Shown in pieces: positions 6,883-10,287 of a DNA stretch of 10,287 nt. The stretch spans positions 1 to 10,287 of the forward strand of contig JAHDFG010000057.1 in the NCBI GenBank assembly GCA_020628265.1, in the 5' to 3' direction. Each line of letters opens with the position of its first letter. Positions within the stretch are counted from its first letter, which is position 1. The notes beneath the pieces are model-generated. The model searched no databases, was not told the DNA's origin, and was given only the letters and a program-made list of their open reading frames with translations. The translations under genes and the position numbers were made by a program. The stretch is from Pseudooctadecabacter sp. (lineage in GTDB: Bacteria > Pseudomonadota > Alphaproteobacteria > Rhodobacterales > Rhodobacteraceae).

Positions 6883-7676
6883 GCGAATGGGAGGTCTACG
6901 CGATCAAATACGCCGATCGCAACGCGCGCACGCGGGCGGACAGTTTCATCTTTGATGACAACCACGATGCACCCCACGCCATGGATTACTTCATGTGGCT
7001 GCTGCGCCGCGGGGATGAGGTCATTCTGGTGGACACCGGCTACGACGACGATGAGGCTGCAGCCCGCGGGCGGCCCATCCGCCTTGACCCCGTGGCTGCC
7101 CTCGCGCCCTTTGGCATCGCGCCTGAGCAGGTGGACCACATCATCGTCACGCACCTGCATTACGATCACGCAGGCGGACTGCATCTGTTCCCCAATGCGA
7201 CGCTCCATCTTCAGGCGGCGGAAATGGCCTATGCCACCGGACCCTGCATGTGCCACGACACGCTGCGGATGCCTTTTACCGCAGATCACATCTGCGAAAC
7301 CGTCAAACGGCTCTATTCCGGCAAGGTGGTCTTCTACGATGGTGAGGCGCAGGTCTCCGAGGGCGTGACGGTGCATTGCATCGGCGGCCATTCCCGTGGC
7401 CTGCAATGCGTGCGGGTGCGCACAGGCGCGGGCTGGATGGCATTGGCCTCGGACGCGGCGCATTTCTACGAAAATCTGACCGCGCGCAAACCCTTCCCGA
7501 TCGTCGTCGACCTACAGAATATGCTGGATGGCTTCGACACGCTGGAACGTCTGGCTTCGGCCCCGTCCCTGATTATTCCGGGCCACGATCCTTTGGTGCG
7601 CGAATACTTTCCAAAGGAGCGCGCGGACTACATTTTCCGGCTGGACGCAGGCCCCACGAAAACCGTCCCGTCCTAA
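6879..7676 (+). CDS. MBL-fold metallo-hydrolase, N-acyl homoserine lactonase-like
   Basis: A 265-residue protein with a complete dinuclear metal site in the order seen in AHL lactonases of the AiiA type. HLHYDH (92-97) supplies H92, H94, D96 and H97; GGHSRG gives H171, SDAAH gives D192, and PGHDP gives H236. VDTGYD (51-56) forms the usual first strand and loop. Length and ligand spacing are close to the roughly 250-residue lactonases, so lactone hydrolysis is the best guess. In this operon the substrate may be a sugar-acid lactone rather than a quorum signal. The ATG overlaps the previous stop (ATGA), with AGGTGA 4 bases upstream. There is no signal peptide, so it acts in the cytoplasm. It is the last gene of the plus-strand operon and faces the aldolase gene 42 bp away. 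Confidence 0.92.
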   Translation: MSEWEVYAIKYADRNARTRADSFIFDDNHDAPHAMDYFMWLLRRGDEVILVDTGYDDDEAAARGRPIRLDPVAALAPFGIAPEQVDHIIVTHLHYDHAGGLHLFPNATLHLQAAEMAYATGPCMCHDTLRMPFTADHICETVKRLYSGKVVFYDGEAQVSEGVTVHCIGGHSRGLQCVRVRTGAGWMALASDAAHFYENLTARKPFPIVVDLQNMLDGFDTLERLASAPSLIIPGHDPLVREYFPKERADYIFRLDAGPTKTVPS

Positions 7677-7718
7677 GTCGGGCGGAGGCGCCCGTCAGCG
7701 ACAGATTTGCCGAAAACG

Positions 7719-8369
7719 TCAGACGTCCCATTCAACATCGAATTGCGTCACCAGACGGGTCACATCAGCCTCTGACAAACCGCGCGGGTGCATTCCGCGC
7801 GTCATCATCGCAAGGCGGGCGGTGTCCTCCAGTTCTTCGATCGCGTTGCAGGCGGCCTCAACATCCTTACCCGCGACGACAGGGCCGTGATTGGCCAACA
7901 TCACAGCCGACCGCTTGCCGGCCAGTCCGCGCACAGCCTCCCCCATGGCCGGATCACCTGGCATGAAGAACGGCAGCAGCTTGACCTTGCCCAGCTTCAT
8001 GATCCCGTAGGGGGTCAGCGGCGGCAGGAAATTGTCCGGATCAACATCCGACATCATGGACAGCGCCACCGAATGGCAGGAATGCAAATGGACCACCGCG
8101 CCTGCAGTGCTGCGGGTGTCATAGAAAGCTGCGTGAAGCGGCATTTCCTTGGTCGGCTTGTCGCCGTCCACGAGACGCCCTTCCGCGTCGAACCGGCTAA
8201 GCCGCGCCGGATCAAGCCGCCCGAAACTGGTTCCCGTCGGCGAAACAAGCAGGCCACCGTCCGCCGTCCGTGCGGAAATATTGCCGGTGCTGCCCCCCGT
8301 CAGCCCGCGATCAAACATGGACTTCGCCAGAAGACAAATCTGCTCCCGAAGGCGGCTTTCTTCGCTCAT
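7719..8369 (-). CDS. Class II aldolase/adducin family protein, OtnC-like (3-oxo-tetronate 4-phosphate decarboxylase type)
   Basis: A 216-residue zinc-dependent aldolase-fold enzyme. Visible elements are GLTGGSTGNIS (22-32) and SPTGTSFG (43-50) for phosphate/substrate binding, KEMPLH with candidate catalytic Glu75, VHLHSCHS with metal ligands H94 and H96, PYGIMKLG (120-127), and LANHGPVV with third metal ligand H161. The GGSTGNIS and PYGIMKLG versions fit the OtnC branch, which decarboxylates 3-oxo-tetronate 4-phosphate to dihydroxyacetone phosphate, better than L-fuculose-phosphate aldolase, but the distinction is fine. A GGAG ribosome site is 6 bases before the ATG. It lies downstream of the LtnD-like gene on the same strand, as in acid-sugar pathways, but without the usual kinase gene between them. 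Confidence 0.9.
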   Translation of the reverse strand: MSEESRLREQICLLAKSMFDRGLTGGSTGNISARTADGGLLVSPTGTSFGRLDPARLSRFDAEGRLVDGDKPTKEMPLHAAFYDTRSTAGAVVHLHSCHSVALSMMSDVDPDNFLPPLTPYGIMKLGKVKLLPFFMPGDPAMGEAVRGLAGKRSAVMLANHGPVVAGKDVEAACNAIEELEDTARLAMMTRGMHPRGLSEADVTRLVTQFDVEWDV

Positions 8370-8432
8370 GTTTGCTCCAATCCGGCTCGCGCGACTGCAA
8401 GGATGCTCATGCCGTCGAAGTTACTGGTTTTC

Positions 8433-8448
8433 CATCGTAATTACCATG
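8433..8448. promoter_or_regulatory. 16-bp near-perfect palindrome, candidate operator between dehydrogenase and aldolase genes
   Basis: CATcGTAATTACcATG is symmetrical in every pair except one (C against C at the fourth position from each end) and contains the perfect 8-mer GTAATTAC. It lies in the 141-bp gap between the LtnD-like and OtnC-like genes, about 63 bp upstream of the aldolase ATG. That is a sensible place for a regulator controlling a separate aldolase promoter. The regulator is not identifiable: the GT-AATT-AC core is two bases wider than the usual FadR-type GT-AC spacing. Confidence 0.35.
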
Positions 8449-8510
8449 CCAGACCCGCGTGATTTCCTGTGTATCGACACCGAAAAAGCGCACTTTCCGC
8501 GCGGCGTATT

Positions 8511-9428
8511 TCATTTGTCCTGCCCGGGCAGCGTAAGGCCGGCATTGCGCGCATAGACCTTTGCAACGGCGCTGTCGTCTTCCCACCCGTGCCCCATTCC
8601 GGCGGCCGCCACGAACTGCTGCAAGGCCGCTGCCGTGATCGGCGCACTGAAGTTGGACGCCTTGGCGACGTCCAGAACGATGCCGAGATCTTTCGGCCAG
8701 ATGTTGACCGAACTGAGCGGTGTGTAGTCGCCCGCCACGATATGCGGCGCACGGTTTTCAAGCATCCAGCTTGTGCCCGCACATTTGCTGATGACCTCGA
8801 CAAATTTGTCCGGACTGACACCTTGGGTCATGCCGAACGTCAAAGCCTCGGCCATGGCGGCAATGTGCACGCCCGCCAAAAGCTGGTTGACGGCCTTCAT
8901 CGCACTGCCCGCGCCTGCGGCGTCTCCCAGCTCGAATACCGTTTCCGAAATAGCCTTGAGGACCGGCCGAGCGGCAGCAAAGGCCGCAGCGGAACCGGAC
9001 GCCATGATCGACAATTGCCCGCTGGCCGCTTTCGCGGCACCTCCGGATATGGGGGCATCAAGGTACAGAACCCCGGCTTGTGCACAGCGGGCCTCCATCT
9101 CCTTGGCAAAGGCAGGCGGGACCGTCGCGCATGAGATCACCACCGCGCCCTGTTTCAATGACCCGACGATGCCGTCCGCACCAAACAGAACGTCTTCGGT
9201 TTGTGCCGCGTTCAAGACGACCACGACGACCGCATCGATCCCGCTGGCAATGTCGGACAAGACCTCCGTCTGCCCGCCCTCACTCTGAAACCGCTCCACA
9301 GCTTCTGCGTTCACATCGAGACCCCATACCAGATGGCCGGAACGCATTGCGGATGTGGCAATGCCATACCCCATGGACCCGAGCCCGAAGGCCGCAATCT
9401 TGAGTTTCGTGTTAGACGGTTTCGTCAT
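8511..9428 (-). CDS. NAD(P)-dependent 3-hydroxyacid dehydrogenase, LtnD / 3-hydroxyisobutyrate dehydrogenase family
   Basis: A 305-residue beta-hydroxyacid dehydrogenase of normal family length. The Rossmann dinucleotide motif is AAFGLGSMGYGIA (12-24), followed by an acidic D38 after the second strand, which favours NAD over NADP. The substrate-binding motif is DAPISGGAAKAASGQL (124-139), the catalytic Lys is K178 in GSAMKAVNQLLAG, and the C-terminal motif WPKDLG holds K246/D247. Members oxidise C2 or C3 hydroxyls of small hydroxyacids (L-threonate, glycerate, 3-hydroxyisobutyrate). Proximity to the OtnC-like gene favours the L-threonate dehydrogenase (LtnD) branch, where the 2-hydroxyl is oxidised. 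A strong GAAAGGGAGA ribosome site lies immediately upstream of the ATG. A 175-bp gap to the tRNA gene presumably holds its promoter, though I could not pick convincing boxes. Confidence 0.92.
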   Translation of the reverse strand: MTKPSNTKLKIAAFGLGSMGYGIATSAMRSGHLVWGLDVNAEAVERFQSEGGQTEVLSDIASGIDAVVVVVLNAAQTEDVLFGADGIVGSLKQGAVVISCATVPPAFAKEMEARCAQAGVLYLDAPISGGAAKAASGQLSIMASGSAAAFAAARPVLKAISETVFELGDAAGAGSAMKAVNQLLAGVHIAAMAEALTFGMTQGVSPDKFVEVISKCAGTSWMLENRAPHIVAGDYTPLSSVNIWPKDLGIVLDVAKASNFSAPITAAALQQFVAAAGMGHGWEDDSAVAKVYARNAGLTLPGQDK

Positions 9429-9603
9429 GCTCTCCCTTTCTCAAACGTCGATCCAGTGACCACACATGCTGCAGGTCCCTTGTCGCACCAGATCGGATTT
9501 AATCTCTTAGGAAGTCACAAGCGTGTCGAGACCGACGACCAACTCGCCAATCGACAGTGCCGCCCAAAAGGCCGCAGCAATGATTTTGTCTAAAGGAGGG
9601 TAG

Positions 9604-9680
9604 TGGCGGACCGAGGAGGATTCGAACCCCCGACCCCTTGATTCGTAGTCAAGTACTCTATCCAGCTGAGCTATCGGTCC
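9604..9680 (-). tRNA. tRNA-Arg (anticodon ACG)
   Basis: A full cloverleaf can be drawn on the minus strand. The acceptor arm GGACCGA pairs with TCGGTCC, and the D arm contains AGCTCAGCTGGATAGAGT. The anticodon stem CTTGA/TCAAG encloses loop CTACGAA, giving anticodon ACG (A34, read as inosine, for CGU/CGC/CGA). The T arm contains GGGGGTTCGAATCCTCC. The discriminator is G, and the 3' CCA is encoded (TGG at 9604-9606 on the plus strand). Total length is 77 bases. It lies 53 bases after the histidine kinase stop on the same strand and probably has its own promoter. Confidence 0.97.
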
Positions 9681-9690
9681 ACTGAGGGGC

Positions 9691-9719
9691 GATGTAGCGA
9701 CCCCTGCAGGGCAATGCAA
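9691..9719 (-). promoter_or_regulatory. Possible promoter of the tRNA-Arg gene
   Basis: On the minus strand TTGCAT (9714-9719) and TACATC (9691-9696) are separated by 17 bases. They end 10 bases before the first tRNA base, a suitable place for start of a short leader. Each box matches only about half of the sigma-70 consensus, so support comes mainly from position and spacing. The spacer holds the 10-bp palindrome CCCTGCAGGG (9702-9711). Confidence 0.3.
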
Positions 9720-9733
9720 GGGACAAATCCACG

Positions 9734-10287
9734 CTAACGACCGGAAAGTTCCAGATCGGATTTCGGAAGGATGATCGCAAACCGCGTGCCCGTTTCATCG
9801 GACTTTTCAAGATCAAGGCGCCCGCCGTGTCCACGGATCAATTCCGCTGCGATGGCCAGCCCCAGACCGGACCCACCACGGGTCGTGCCGCCCTGAAAGG
9901 CCTCAAACAGGTGTTCACGCGCCTTGGGCGGCAGGCCGGGGCCTGTATCTGTCACCTCAATGCGCCATGCCGTTTCATCCTCCACGCCCGAGACGCAGAT
10001 TTCACCGCTCTTGCCCGACGAAATGATCGCCTGACGGGCGTTGCGCACAAGGTTGCCGATCACACGGTAAAGTTGCTCCCCGTCTGCCCGCACGGACATG
10101 GCCACCGGAATATCCTCCGAGAAGGACACTTCGTGTTCCCCTGACGCCAACCTCTCACCGGCTATAACGTCGTCCACGATTTCGGACAGGGGCACGCGGG
10201 TCAGCCGTGGTGCGGGTTCATCAACGCGCCCAAACGCCAGCGTGCTTTCGCACAGGTTCACCGCACGGGCGATGGAGTTCACCAGCT
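9734..10287 (-). CDS. Sensor histidine kinase, C-terminal ATPase domain, 5' end outside window
   Basis: The visible 184 residues run from the window edge to a TAG stop at 9734. They hold the end of a HisKA-type dimerisation helix (LVNSIARAVNLCESTLAFGR) and a complete HATPase_c domain: N box GNLVRNARQAI, G1 box DTGPGLPP, F box FEAF, and G2 box GGSGLGLAIAAEL. The phosphorylated His and any sensor, transmembrane or HAMP domains would lie upstream, beyond 10287. The frame stays open to the edge, so the GTG near 10282 is an internal Val codon rather than a start. Such kinases phosphorylate a partner response regulator; neither partner nor signal is visible. Its tRNA neighbour and orientation give no reason to link it with the catabolic genes. 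Confidence 0.92.
   Translation of the reverse strand, partial: LVNSIARAVNLCESTLAFGRVDEPAPRLTRVPLSEIVDDVIAGERLASGEHEVSFSEDIPVAMSVRADGEQLYRVIGNLVRNARQAIISSGKSGEICVSGVEDETAWRIEVTDTGPGLPPKAREHLFEAFQGGTTRGGSGLGLAIAAELIRGHGGRLDLEKSDETGTRFAIILPKSDLELSGR

Noticed and set aside
6759..7463. Minus-strand open frame of 234 codons opposite the ABM and MBL genes
   Set aside because: It spans two well-supported plus-strand genes and shows no domain of its own.
7679..7694. CGGGCG-GAGG-CGCCCG hairpin in the 42-bp gap between the convergent MBL and aldolase genes
   Set aside because: A bidirectional terminator would be expected here, but the stem is only 6 bp and no T tract follows on either strand, so it is not listed as a terminator.
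7788..8462. Plus-strand open frame of 224 codons opposite the aldolase gene
   Set aside because: It is a shadow of the aldolase, which has intact metal ligands and a good ribosome site on the minus strand.
8481..8502. Possible terminator after the dehydrogenase gene (GCGC-N7-GCGC followed by five T on the minus strand)
   Set aside because: The stem has only 4 bp. The T run is suggestive, but the hairpin is too weak to call.
8469..9134. Plus-strand open frame of 221 codons opposite the dehydrogenase gene
   Set aside because: It is antisense to a complete dehydrogenase and has no recognisable motif.
9507..9719. Minus-strand 70-codon open frame containing IAQLDRVLDYESRGRGFESS
   Set aside because: It runs through the tRNA-Arg gene. 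This peptide is the familiar artefact of translating a tRNA sequence, often seen as spurious hypothetical proteins.
1..10287. CRISPR arrays, insertion sequences, integrase genes or long repeats
   Set aside because: None was seen: no regularly spaced repeats, no transposase motifs and no long direct or inverted repeats beyond the short dyads listed.

Overview
The window looks like chromosomal DNA of a high-GC alphaproteobacterium, most likely a member of the Rhodobacterales (roseobacter group). This is inferred from base composition, the arrangement of solute-transport and catabolic genes, and the flavour of the proteins. No marker gene proves it. Coding density is high, and no stretch longer than about 200 bp lacks a gene.

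Layout. (1) Positions 1-3029, minus strand: a probable three-gene operon read in the order Gfo/Idh/MocA oxidoreductase, GntR/FCD-type regulator, then a trimethylamine-methyltransferase (MttB)-superfamily protein cut off by the left window edge. (2) Positions 3030-3229: a divergent, AT-richer control region with a good -35 box and several inverted repeats. (3) Positions 3230-7676, plus strand: a tripartite tricarboxylate transporter (substrate-binding protein, a hairpin terminator or attenuator, an unusually long small membrane subunit, and the large membrane subunit). It is followed, with overlapping stop/start codons, by a small ABM-fold monooxygenase-like protein and a metallo-beta-lactamase-fold hydrolase with a complete lactonase-like metal site. 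(4) Positions 7719-9428, minus strand and convergent with the previous operon: a class II aldolase/decarboxylase of the OtnC type and an LtnD-type 3-hydroxyacid dehydrogenase. (5) Positions 9604-9680, minus strand: tRNA-Arg(ACG) with an encoded CCA end. (6) Positions 9734-10287, minus strand: the C-terminal catalytic part of a sensor histidine kinase, cut off by the right edge.

Taken together, regions 1-4 read as an uptake-and-catabolism locus for a small organic acid or acid sugar. The transporter imports it, the GntR/FCD regulator probably senses it or a product, and dehydrogenases, a possible lactonase and an aldolase/decarboxylase process it. The MttB homologue adds a possible methyl-transfer or demethylation step. 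The substrate cannot be read from the sequence. The kinase (OtnK, DUF1537) that normally works between LtnD and OtnC is absent here. The tRNA and histidine kinase look like housekeeping or unrelated chromosome flanking the catabolic locus.
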